Source: Daucus carota subsp. sativus
Taxonomy: Eukaryota > Streptophyta > Magnoliopsida > Apiales > Apiaceae
Length of the DNA stretch: 64,000 nt
Direction of reading: 5' to 3'
Assembly (NCBI RefSeq): GCF_001625215.2
Contig: NC_030381.2
Coordinates: 39,802,689 to 39,866,688, forward strand
Shown: positions 52,689 to 63,531 of the stretch, piece by piece
How the letters are laid out: each line of letters opens with the position of its first letter
Position numbering within the stretch: the stretch's first letter is position 1
The notes under the pieces: generated by a model
Seen by the model: only the letters and a program-made list of their open reading frames with translations
What the model was told of the DNA's origin: nothing
The model's database searches: none
Made by a program: the position numbers and the translations under genes

Positions 52689-54812
52689 ATGTCTAAAAAT
52701 GGTTTGTCTAGGCAGCTTGTAGGTGACCTATATCTAATAACCTCATCCCCATTGGCAAATCTTCTACAACAAGCTCTTGAATCCAAATCTTTACGCCACA
52801 CTCAGCGAGTCCATGCCCGCATTATCAAAACCCACTTCCGTTCTGAAATTTTTATCCAAAACAGGCTCATTGATATTTATGGAAAGCTTTCTTGTCTTGA
52901 TGATGCACACAAGCTGTTTGTTAGAATGCCCCAGAAGAATACCTTTAGTTGGAACTCCATTTTATGTGCTTTGCTTCATTCGGGTTGCGTTGATGAAGCT
53001 TATAAGCTTTTTACATCAATGCCTTACCCTGATCAGTGTTCTTGGAATTCTTTGGTGTCGGGTTTTGCTCAGCATCAACGTTTCCATGAATCAATCGAGT
53101 GTGTCATTAAGATGCATAGTGCGGGTTTTGCGCTCAATGAGTATACTTATGGAAGTGCGTTGAGTGCTTGTGCAAATTTGAGGAATGTTCAAGTAGGTTC
53201 CCAGATTCACGCATGTATACTCAAATCTCCATGTGCTTTTTATGTTTTTATGGGCTCTGCGCTTATTGATATGTATTCTAAATGCGGGTTTGTTGATTGC
53301 TCCAGGAAAGTTTTTGATGGGATGCCTGAGCGCAATGTAGTATCTTGGAATAGTTTAATTACTTGTTATGATCAAAATGGCCCGGCGTTTGAAGCCCTTA
53401 ACATTTTTGTGAGCATGATGAATTGTGGGGTGAAACCAGATGAAGTCACTTTGGCTAGTGTTGTTAGTGCATGTGCATGCTTATCTATAATTAGAGAAGG
53501 TAAGCAGATTCATGCACAAATCATTAAATTTGACAAATTAAGGACTGATATAATTATATGTAACGCATTGGTTGATATGTATGCAAAATGTAAAAAGATT
53601 AGAGAGGCGCGACAGATATTTGATAATATGCCAATAAAGAATGTTGTGTCTGAGACTTCCATGGTTAGTGGTTATGCAAAAATATTAAGTGTGAAAACAG
53701 CAAGATCAATGTTTACAAAAATGATTGAGAAAAATGTTGTATCTTGGAATGCTCTTATTGCGGGTTATACACAGAATGGAGACAATGTAGAAGCGTTGGA
53801 ACTATTTTGCCAGTTGAAGAGGGAGTCGGTTTATCCAACGCACTATACGTTTGGCAATCTCCTTACTGCCTGTGCGAATTTAGCTGATTTGAAAGTAGGG
53901 AGGCAAGCCCACACACATGTCTTGAAGCATGGTTTTTGTTTCCAGTCTGGACCAGAGAGCAATATTTTTGTGGGGAATTCTCTTATAGATATGTATATGA
54001 AATGTGGATCTGTGGAGGACGGGATCCAGGTATTCTATAATATGGAAGAAAGAGATCGAGTTTCATGGAATGCGTTAATAATAGGGTATGCCCAAAATGG
54101 GCATGGATTGGAAGCTATTCAAATGTTCAAGGAAATGACCTTGTTAGGGGTAAAAGCAGACCATGTCACGATGATTGGAGTTCTGTGTGCCTGTAGCCAT
54201 GCGGGTCTAGTTGATGAAGGGCGTCAATATTTTTATTCAATGAACAAAAAATATGGCGTGGAACCGATAAAAGACCATTATACATGCATGGTTGATATTC
54301 TTGGTCGAGCTGGTTGCCTTGTTGAAGCAAATAATTTGATTGGATCAATGCCAATGCTACCCGATAGTGTTGTATGGGGGTCTTTACTTGCTGCTTGTAA
54401 AGCATATCGAGACATTGAATTAGGGAAGTTTGCTGCTGAAAAGCTATTGGAACTTGATCCCCACAATTCTGCTCCGTATGTTCTTCTTTCAAACATGTAC
54501 GCTGAGCTTGGAAAGTGGAAGGATGTTATAAGGGTCAGGACACTTATGAGGAAGCGAGGAGTTACTAAGCAACCAGGTTGCAGTTGGATTGAGATTGAAA
54601 GTCAGCTTCATACTTTTATGGTGAAAGATAAAAGGCATCCCAAAAAGAAGGAAATTTATCAACTTCTGAGTCTTCTTACAAAAATGATGAGAATGTCCGG
54701 ATACATCCCTGATACTGGTGATCCAGAAGCTGATGACGAGGAAGACCAACCAGACTTGTCAGAAGATTTATATTTTACTGTTCCTGCATTGCAGAGTTGC
54801 TCCACTGTGTAG
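52689..54812 (+). CDS. SLO2: E-class pentatricopeptide repeat protein, SLO2-like
   Basis: An intronless ORF of 707 residues. Tandem PLS-type PPR motifs run from about residue 50 to 600, seen as repeated NxLIDMYxKCG, VFDxMPxRNVVSWNSLI and GxKPDxVTLxSVxSACA units, for example NALVDMYAKCKKIREARQIF and WNALIAGYTQNGDNVEALEL. The C-terminal E/E+ region includes GSLLAACKAYRDIELGKFAA, PYVLLSNMYAELGKWKDV and KQPGCSWIEIESQLHTFMVK. There is no DYW cytidine deaminase domain. The order of motifs and linkers closely follows Arabidopsis SLO2 (At2g13600), an E+ protein required for several mitochondrial C-to-U editing events; editing of organelle RNA would need a DYW partner. Mitochondrial targeting is inferred from the homologue. 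The ATG at 52689 gives the family N-terminus. Confidence 0.9.
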   Translation: MSKNGLSRQLVGDLYLITSSPLANLLQQALESKSLRHTQRVHARIIKTHFRSEIFIQNRLIDIYGKLSCLDDAHKLFVRMPQKNTFSWNSILCALLHSGCVDEAYKLFTSMPYPDQCSWNSLVSGFAQHQRFHESIECVIKMHSAGFALNEYTYGSALSACANLRNVQVGSQIHACILKSPCAFYVFMGSALIDMYSKCGFVDCSRKVFDGMPERNVVSWNSLITCYDQNGPAFEALNIFVSMMNCGVKPDEVTLASVVSACACLSIIREGKQIHAQIIKFDKLRTDIIICNALVDMYAKCKKIREARQIFDNMPIKNVVSETSMVSGYAKILSVKTARSMFTKMIEKNVVSWNALIAGYTQNGDNVEALELFCQLKRESVYPTHYTFGNLLTACANLADLKVGRQAHTHVLKHGFCFQSGPESNIFVGNSLIDMYMKCGSVEDGIQVFYNMEERDRVSWNALIIGYAQNGHGLEAIQMFKEMTLLGVKADHVTMIGVLCACSHAGLVDEGRQYFYSMNKKYGVEPIKDHYTCMVDILGRAGCLVEANNLIGSMPMLPDSVVWGSLLAACKAYRDIELGKFAAEKLLELDPHNSAPYVLLSNMYAELGKWKDVIRVRTLMRKRGVTKQPGCSWIEIESQLHTFMVKDKRHPKKKEIYQLLSLLTKMMRMSGYIPDTGDPEADDEEDQPDLSEDLYFTVPALQSCSTV

Positions 54813-57139
54813 CACTATGAGAGTAAGAACAAAATACATACTATTATTCTGTATTATTTTGTACTTTCAGTTTTATACACTCACAAGTGAAAGAGACAAT
54901 ATTATTCTTTATCAAATATGAAAGAAATGATATAGTTTCTGTCAATTATTGTTATGTCTTAATCTGTGCATTTGCAGGTGTTTAGTATTTGTTTTGATTC
55001 TTCTCCATTCCAATTCCTATCTAAATATAATTGATAGCATTTCTGATTATCCAGTTCCAATTGCCCCTATTCCTAGGAATCATATCCAGTTTTGAGACCT
55101 ATTGACCAAGGAAATCTTCAAAAATTTTATATACACCTTGATTCATGTATGTATAGCATACTTGTACAGTTAGATCATCACAAAAATTTAAGGAATGACA
55201 TTAAGAAGGCGTTATGTACCCAAGCTTGGTTAGCGATTGCCACATAGACCTTTTCCTTATCTTATGTAGCAGATACGAGACAAAAATGATTCAACATATC
55301 ATTTAAATGCGGCTACACTTTATGCACATTCTTCCTTTGGAATTACCATTTGCAATACTAACGTTCATATTTGTTGCATATATGCACATTCTGTCTCTTT
55401 CAGCTCACCTTGTGAGGCCTCTGTTGTCAATGATTTTTTCAACAGCTAAACTTTTAGCTTGGGGCTTACATATATAATACAAATAGATGTGAAATCTTAT
55501 TCGGATGGTAAAGTCTTCACAAAATTAATAAGTTACATAAATGAAATATGAAATTTGGTATTGCCGGTGGTAATTTTGGTATGCCAGTCAAAAGTGAGTA
55601 ACGCATATTGCACTTTATTTACTTCTTAAATGCAGCTGATTGGGCATTAAGCAATTTAAAAGTTTTCTTATGCAATTAACTAGATCTCTTTGGTAAAGAT
55701 ACACATGTCTAGAAAATTATAACTGTTTACAGCTATGTGGATGTAAGAATAGGAATGATAAAGGAAGAGGACTTCTGAGAAGGAAGTAAAATTGCAGAAA
55801 TCCGTAAGAAGCACTCCATCTCCTCCTGGCACATATTATATATTGTTTTCACTATATTAGGTTTTATAGTATACTGGGAGGGGGAAGAAGCATGTACACC
55901 CATGATCTTGTTAAGTCGGGAGGGGATACCCTTTGTCTCTAGGCTATCTCTGAATCCTAATAAATACTTCTTCATTCTTTTCTAACGACTAGTAATCTTT
56001 ATTTCATTTTTATCCTTATATCGTCCTGTTAGTCATTATTTTCACAGGAGCCTCATGAAGTGATAGATTGGAATGTGGGTATGCTTGTAGAAGAAACAAA
56101 TAATAGTTAGTTGATTTATCTGTCAGTCTAATATCTTAACTTCTTAATTTCCCTTATTTATGTGTTGTCTGATTTAGTTTGTTAACCAAAAATTCTATTG
56201 AAAAACCTATATAATCGTGTAATCTCTATTGGCAATGCCATTTGCCAACTTTTTTAACTTCACCTTATTCTGAATGTCACATGAACTCTGTTAATGCTTT
56301 CATCAGCACTCCTGTTGGTATTTTTGTACCTCCCATTATTACTATATTGGCAAATTTTTATATCTAATAAGATAATTGTTTTTCTCGTGAATGTAGGCAG
56401 ACTGAGAAAGTGTCATTGTGCCAGTGGTAGCTCAAGTCCTGCAGAGTGCAGAGGATGAAAGATGGTGACCAGTTAGCAAGGCAACTGGCACTGAGACGTT
56501 TAGATTTAGAGTTCATAGATGGTTTGGCTTTATAGAGTTCAGGTGCGTCATTAGACTGTTACATGTCTCTAAGGATATTTAAAAAATTCATTAATTGTTA
56601 ATATAGCTTATATGTCAAGAGAACAAGAAATTGAAAGTAATTTGTTTACCTGTGTAGAGACCAATAGCAGGACTTTCTCGATTACCTGCTAGCCAGGAGG
56701 AAATTTAAAATGTCGAATCGTAGCCAACTGGTCATCATATCAAAGAATTGACACCTAACAGCAAGATGAAAGCTTTGACTAAATTTATGGCTGCTGTAGA
56801 AATCTTTATTGGCCAACTGACAACCATCTCAAAGGTCCTTGAGGTATTTGACCCCCCCTGTCTATTTCTATTGTTGGTGATTCGTATTCTTCTGTAGCAT
56901 CCAACTATGGGTTTCTTAGATGAACCTTGTGCTCTTGTGCTGCAGAAAGTTAGCGAAAAAGAAAGAGGAACTTGTGCTCGAATGCTGGATTTTAATGCTT
57001 GATTTTAATATGTAACCAACCTAATTCAACTGAACTAAAGAAATATGTTGGCGAGGAGGCAAGATGGATATATGTTTGCCAAGTGTTCTCTTATGCATAT
57101 TTTATAATTGAATGCATTAACACTTAGAATCAAATACTA
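54813..57139. other. Downstream region of SLO2-like gene with spliced-transcript-like blocks
   Basis: No coding gene. Between 56395 and 57010 three blocks have acceptor- and donor-like borders (tgtag|gcagactgag ... ttcag|gtgcgt; gtgtag|agacca ... ttgag|gtattt; gctgcag|aaagtt), as in a spliced 3' UTR of the PPR gene or a non-coding RNA. This is by eye only. Confidence 0.35.
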
Positions 57140-57478
57140 TTACAGCCTGTTTGGATACTGGCATTTCATTTGAAATGCTGGATTTGGATTGAATACCCTG
57201 TTTGGATAGCTACAGGATTTGTATTTGAATTTGGGCCAAATTCCATCTAAGTAAAATAAAAGCCCACATCAAAGAATTTGAAATAACTTTTTTACTGGTG
57301 TCATTTGAAATAAGACAGCCCAAAATTACACCCGACTTCCGACTCTTTCCACTCGCTCTCTCGACTCTATGCCCTTGCTCACTCGATCTATCCATTCGCT
57401 CACCTTCCGGTCTTGCGTCTCCATCTCCTCCGCCACTTTCTCTTCATTCTATCCCTCTTCTGTCAGCTCATATCAGAG

Positions 57479-59167
57479 ATGAGGTAAGCTTTGTCTCAAT
57501 TGATTTCACACATCTTATACATCGATGAGATTTATATGTTTGAGAAGGCGAATTTTTGATTTTGTTTGTTTTATTTTACAGTTCAAGGGGTAATTCAGCT
57601 CAGTCGGCTCATGTGTAAGTATCTAGTATTGCTCACTGCTTGTTTATGTTCTTTCATGCCCTAATTTATGTCCTGCATCTAGGAGTATTTTGCTTGTTTG
57701 AACTGTTGCTTTTGTATTTATATATTTAGGGATTCTTAGGTTAATAACGATTGAGTTGATAATTATACGTTTTTTCTCAATCGAATCACAGAAATGTTCA
57801 TGTGTCAAACATTTCGCAAAAGCGTCCGAGGGAGAACGATGATGATACGGAATTTATAATATTAGTTTTAGGTTTTATTCAAGTAGTAGTGGCAGCTTGT
57901 TATGGTAAGAATTATAGGCCGAAAGAGTTAACGTGGAATGCACATGACCGTTCTCAAATTAGAGCTACTTGGATGAATACACTAAAGATCGATAGGATAT
58001 GTCGTGAACAATTGCGCCTTGATATACGACGATTTGAGAAGTTGTGTTATATTTTGGAAACTAAAGGTGGATTAGTAACTACAAAACATGTCACTGTGAA
58101 AGAAATTGTGGCATTGTTTCTTCATACTCTTGCACATGATTTGAAAAATAGAACTATACAAGCTGTGTTTGCACGTTCTGGAGAGACAGTGAGTCGACAG
58201 TTTCATATAGTACTTGGATCAGTACTCAAGCTGGGGAAGGATTACATAAGAAAAGTAGACCATGCCACTAGTTATGTCCATGATAACCAATGGAAATGGT
58301 TTGAGGTAATGTAAAAGCAAATTCAATTACTAATTATGTAGTTAATATCTTAATCTATTATTGAATAAGAACTAAACATATATTTAGGGTGCTGTTGGAG
58401 CTCTTGATGGGACACACATCAAAATGACTGTCCCTGTTGAGGATCGGCCTCGCTATCGAGATAGAAAAGGGGATATTAGCACTAATGTTCTAGCCACGTG
58501 TGATCCGGATTTGTGCTTCACATATGTTTTGCCTGGTTGGGAAGGATCGGCATCGGATCCTCGTGTTCTTCGCGATGCCCTCCGTAGATCAAATGGCTTG
58601 AAAGTTCCTAGAAGTAAGAATTTGCTCACCTTTTAGTTTTGGTCTGTCACTTCTAAACAGTTAATAATTAAAATGCTTAAATTACATGATGCAGAAAAAT
58701 ATTTTCTCGTGGATTTGGGCTTTACTAATAGTGAAGGATTCATGTCTCCTTACAACGGAACTCGATATCATTTGAATTTGTGGAGAGGAAACACTCCCAC
58801 TAATCACAAAGAACTTTTCAACTTGAGACACTCGTCCGCTCGCAATACCATTGAGAGGGCTTTTGGATTGTTGAAGAAGCGTTGGGCTATATTGAGAGAT
58901 GCTAGCTTTTATCCAAAAAAAATTCAAGTTAGAATCATTAATGCATGTTTTATTCTTCATAACTTTTTGAGGGAGGAAAAAATGGAGGAAAGAGTTTTTA
59001 TGCAAGAAGTAGAAAGAGACTTGGATAGGATGGAAGCAATTGATGTGGAAGATGATGAAGATGATTACATATCTACTGCTAGATCAACAAATGAATGGAA
59101 CGAATTTAGAGATAATCTTGCAAAGAAAATGTTTGAAGAATATGTTGGACGGACTAGAGCTACATAA
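57479..59167 (+). CDS. PIF/Harbinger transposase (DDE nuclease)
   Basis: Five exons, 57479-57483, 57582-57614, 57792-58305, 58388-58613 and 58695-59167, in phase, giving 416 residues; the first coding exon is only 5 nt and is inferred. An N-terminal helical region includes LDIRRFEKLCYILETKGGL, VTVKEIVALFLHTLAHDLKN and ARSGETVSRQFHIVL, the usual helix-turn-helix part. The catalytic core follows: GALDGTHIKMTVP (D191), YFLVDLGFTNSEGFMSPY (about D266), and ARNTIERAFGLLKKRWAILR (E313), then IINACFILHNFLREE. Family knowledge says this enzyme cuts at TTA/TAA targets and works with the Myb-like partner. The frame is fully open. The more conservative start is MSNISQ near 57802 if the 5-nt exon is wrong. 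Confidence 0.9.
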
Positions 59168-59477
59168 ATGAATGGAACGAATTTAGAGATGATAAATGTT
59201 TGAAGAATATGTTTACTATTCATGTTTTTTTCATGATCTGTATAAAATTGATTTTAAAATGCTAAAGGTAATTTCATCTTTCCTTGATAGTTCTTAATAT
59301 GTTTGATTCTCAAGTAAACCAGTTGATTGATGCTAATATTGTTTTCTTCATATACGAAGCGGATTACAGGCCTCACTGAAAACAGGATATGTCACTTTGT
59401 GATTTTGAGTGACTTTGATGCCTGCCTGGCTGCCTATCTTTTCTGACTAAACTCTCCCTTTCATCACCTATCTAATA

Positions 59478-59780
59478 CTCCCTCCGTCCCAACCAATTCT
59501 TTACGTTTGGTTTGGGCACGGAGGTTAAGAAATAGGTATAAAGTAGTGTAAAAGAGGAAGAAAAATGGGTGAAGTGGCGGGACCCATTAATTTTTAATGT
59601 ATAAAAGAGAGTTAGTGGAGTAAAAGTAGTGTGAAAAGGAAGTAAAAGTAGTGTGAAAAGGAAGGAAAAATTGGGAAGTGGTGGGACCCATTTACTATTT
59701 TTGGTAAGTTTTGGAATGTAAAGAATTGGATGGGACATCCCAAAAAGGAAACTGTAAAGAATCTGATGGGACGGAGGGAG
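59478..59780. mobile_element. Stowaway MITE nested in the Harbinger element
   Basis: A 303-bp element flanked by TA. The left end is ctccctccgtcccaaccaat and the right end the complement of ctccctccgtcccatcagat, with inner ttctttac pairing. The interior has short duplications of aaaagtagtgtgaaaaggaa. The ends are very well conserved, suggesting a more recent insertion than the other two Stowaway copies in the window. It lies between the transposase and Myb-like genes. Confidence 0.92.
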
Positions 59781-59962
59781 TAATATGTTTTAAGTCTCTG
59801 ATCTGTATATAATGTAGCCTTATCTTTACAATTTATTAATAATAATCTGTAGTTGTTAAACCTGGCAAGAAGTACCAGCACAGCATGTTGTTTGAGTTTT
59901 CAGCAGAATAAGCAAGTACCATTTATTGTGTTTGCAGGTACCGCAGACAAGAAAAACAACCT

Positions 59963-61850
59963 ATGGCTCCACGAACTGATCAACCAACTGTACCAGTTCA
60001 GAAAAGGGGATATTTAGCATGGACCCCGGACATGGATAACATATTAACTTCAACGTTGTATGATCAGATTAACGAAGGAAATAAAGGCGATGGAAATTTT
60101 AAGACTCAAGCTTATCAGGCTGTGGTTGATAAGCTGCGGCTTGAGGGTATATTAGTTACTGTGGATCATGTGAAACACCGAACTAAGATTTGGAAGAAGC
60201 ATTATGGTGTGATTACTGACATTAAGAATTTTACCAAATTCAAGTGGGACGAAGAAAAGAAGATGTTGGTGATACCGGTAGAAGATCTTGCAGAATGGAA
60301 GTCTTATTGTGAGGTAATAGTCTTATTGTGCTACTTTTACTCCTGTCACTTGTTAGCATTTTTAATCTTGTTTCTTTTCTTCCCCTCTATTTCTAATTAT
60401 GAAGTGAAGTCCTTTTCTTGGTTTCCAATTTTTACAGTTGTGGGGATAGGAGAGCTAAATACTTTCTTGTCCCTCATACAAGTACAACATCTGTCTTTAA
60501 CTTCTTTTCAATAAAACAGAATTAACCATTAAGTATAATCATATAATCAGGCTTATTACTCTCAACCGAGTTAGGAAATATATTCATATAATCAGGCTTA
60601 TTACTCAGCTACATGATAACTTCTAAAAGTTAGTTGGTAAGTAACAGACAGCTCAGCAGAATGGACTACTTCAATGGAACAGAATGGTGATGCAGCAGTG
60701 CTGTTTGGTTGTAATATATAAACAACATATTGCAGTTTGCAGGATAGTTCACTTCTCTCTTAACAACAATGTGTAATTAGCTTTAGACTTTCTCTCTGAA
60801 GGTTGTATAATAGCACTGTACTGGATATTTTTCATTGGGAGATAGTATACTTGGTTTAAAAAACCGAACAAGACTAAAAAATACCAGCAACATACTATAA
60901 AGTGAAGTACACAGTTCCTGAAAATTTTATATACTTTCCACTGTTACTAATATCAACCAGGAAACAGAAGCCTTGATACAATGATAAATACACTTTAGCC
61001 TTGATACAAAGACCGCCACCTGCATGTTTGAAAGTTGTTAAATATGTTAGAAATTTGTTAGTTCATAATCTTGTAATAGAATGGAAGACCTGCTATAAGT
61101 TTAATACTGATTGAAATAATATGTTAGTCTAGAATATAAACAAGGTGATACTAGTGAATTTTTATTTACAGAGCAGGTAGATACTAGATAGTATATTTGT
61201 AGGACCTATGATTAAAAAAAATGTTATTTGTGAGTTTATGATCTCTAATAGATAGTGTAGGATAGTTAGGTGCATCTGAATTAGTTTACTTATGTTTTCT
61301 GTTAAATTTATTAAACTTGTATAATTGTATATAGGCTATAAAATGGGTTCCAGCAGAGGTGCATTAGTCATATGTTTTCTATTGTGAATTATTTGGCCAG
61401 GGAGTTCCAGATGCTTCTGCATACAAGAACAAGCGTATTCCAAATTGGGATGACATATGTACTCTATTTGCTTCCGATAGAGCCATTGGTGATGGTGCAG
61501 AGCAGTTTGAGGAGTCAGCAGCTGCCATGGAACTTGAAAATGAATTTAGCACTGCTGAGACGGGTTCTGGTGAATCAAATAAAAGGCAGAAAAGAGATCG
61601 CCTTGCTGATGCTGTCACTAGTTTCGCAGAATCGTTCAAGGAATATGTGAGCAAAGCAAAAGAGCCTCCAAGACCCACTTGCAAAGAAATATACGAGGTT
61701 GTATCTGAAGTTTATGGTATTACGGATGATCAAGCTATGAGGGCTGTCAAGAGATTCGTGAATGGCAAAGTTGACGAGTTTGAGATGCTTAAAAGTTTGC
61801 CTGATAATGAGAAAAAGCGCAGTTGGATATTGTTGCTTATTACTGAGTAG
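59963..61850 (+). CDS. Myb/SANT-like partner protein of the PIF/Harbinger transposon
   Basis: Two exons, 59963-60313 and 61401-61850, in phase, giving 266 residues. The Myb/SANT-like domain (Myb_DNA-bind_3 type) spans about 15-120: RGYLAWTPDMDNILTSTLYD, NFKTQAYQAVVDKLRLEGI, VKHRTKIWKKHYGVITDIK and KFKWDEEKKMLVIP, with the Trp spacing of SANT domains. Exon 2 begins GVPDASAYKNKRIPNWDDIC, typical of this family, and ends in a helical acidic part (AFESFKEY-like, EVYGITDDQAMRAVKRFVNG). In PIF/Harbinger elements this protein binds DNA near the ends and carries the transposase into the nucleus. It is the second ORF of the element and has no disabling mutation. Confidence 0.88.
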
Positions 61851-62088
61851 TGATTAGTAGTAAAATTGTTTAAAAGACCATGTAGTTAGGCTGTATTTAA
61901 TGATTTTGTAATTTCAAGTTTCAAATGAAATTCTAGTTATTCCCAAACAATGCTGGAATTTGAAATGCTAGATTTGAAATTCTTATGCTTACCAAACATG
62001 TTATTTGAATTTGAAATTCTATGATTTGAAATCCAGGATTTATATTCCACTATTTGAAATGAAATGTGTGGATCCAAACACAATCTTA

Positions 62089-63531
62089 TGTGTTTTAGCA
62101 TGTCCAATATTAGTGTTAAAATACATATAGTTATTGCTATACTGTATCTCAATTCTTGAAATTTTGTTAAATAATGAAATCGATCTATTTGTGTTCGTTC
62201 GAATTTAATGACAGTTCGTTAATAGTAATATCCGATAATCAGATCCATTTCTTTATGAAATTTTTGTTCTTTAAAGACTTTGATCTATTTTATATTCTAG
62301 CAAGATTCAGTTTATTGTTTTGTACTCATACTATGATACTATTTCTTTCTCAATATTCGGTTCAATTATGCTTACAGAGATTTGATTCATAATGAAAAGA
62401 TGAAATTGTTCGCATCTTAAAGAAGTAGAGAATTGTTCAAAGAGTAAAGATAATTACTTGTACATGAATACTCATACAAACTAGTCAACACGAATAATTT
62501 ATATCCGTGAAAGGGGAGAGAAATATTAAAATGTCTGCAAAATGAGACACTTTAAGGGTTGAAAGCTATAATCCTAGAATGAAAAACTTACCCAAATTCT
62601 TTTCTTTTCAATCCTATCTGTCTTTACATACAGTTCTTTTTTCAAGTGTGATCCATTTTGTTGGAACACTTGCATACTCATGTTACGTACGAAATTTATA
62701 GTCATTTTCAACATATGAAATGTACTCCTATATTTGGTATCAAAATCATCACAAATACGTACCATTATCAGTATTTATTTTTTCTCAAACTAGCAAAGAG
62801 AATAGGTAGTAGTATCATTTTCGTGTTGCCATGCATATACATACCGGGTTAACACAGTTTATTGCACTCAAATCTTCATGGCCTCGCTTTTAAAGAGAAA
62901 CGCGGTAGATAAACACATGCAGTTTAAGTTCAACCTAAGCTTCACAGCTACAAATTACAATACTTCAAACCTAAAGATACTCTAAGCACCCCAATGAATT
63001 TTAAACAATGTGGACTAATATGGTCCGGTGGGGTACCCGTTTTGCCCAACACAAACTCGAATCTGAACTGGCCTGCTCTACGCTGAGCCGGATGTTAGTA
63101 CTGCTCAACTCAGCTGTTCCGTGTTAGAACTCATTTGTCTGAAAAAGGGTACATTGGGTTCAACCTTTAGTTTCAGGGCAGTCTGGTCATAAATGTAAAA
63201 GAGAACAGAGAGAATAATTTAGTTTCTGCAACCATTCAAAATGCTTACTGTATATAGATAAAGAACAAGACTTATGAGCCATCTCTTGGTACAAATCAAC
63301 CTACACAGAACATACAGAACACTCAAATAAAAAATAATATACAATCAGAAAGTTTAAGTTGTGAGCCAGGCAGTGCAAGGGGGGTTTCATAGTTCAAGAC
63401 TCATGTAAAGTAAATCATCAGTCATCACCATACATAACAATTTAAGCAGACCTGGCTGAGTATAACCCCCATCACAGCATATATATAAATATTTGCAGCC
63501 GCGACGAATAATGGACTCGAAATACATGATT
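62089..63531. other. Intergenic region between transposon and AVT3-type gene
   Basis: No gene was recognised. The right part should contain the 3' UTR of the transporter. Confidence 0.35.

Larger units (their letters stand above)
57143..62085 (+). mobile_element. PIF/Harbinger transposon with two open ORFs
   Basis: A 4943-bp element flanked by TTA on both sides (57140-57142 and 62086-62088), the PIF/Harbinger target duplication. The ends are imperfect TIRs: cagcctgtttggatac on the left and the complement of gattgtgtttggatcc on the right, followed on both sides by subterminal catttcattt(g/c)aaat repeats. It contains a nuclease-type transposase (57479-59167) and a Myb/SANT-like protein (59963-61850), both on the plus strand and both without stops or frameshifts. 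Two such ORFs are required for PIF/Harbinger mobility, so this copy may be autonomous. A Stowaway MITE sits between the ORFs. Confidence 0.9.

Noticed and set aside
54166-54749. Several minus-strand ORFs in the PPR gene
   Set aside because: Antisense shadows of the intronless PPR coding sequence.
57581-57590. Alternative acceptor at 57588 for the second transposase exon
   Set aside because: The cag acceptor at 57581 is more canonical and also keeps the frame; the alternative only shortens the product by two residues.
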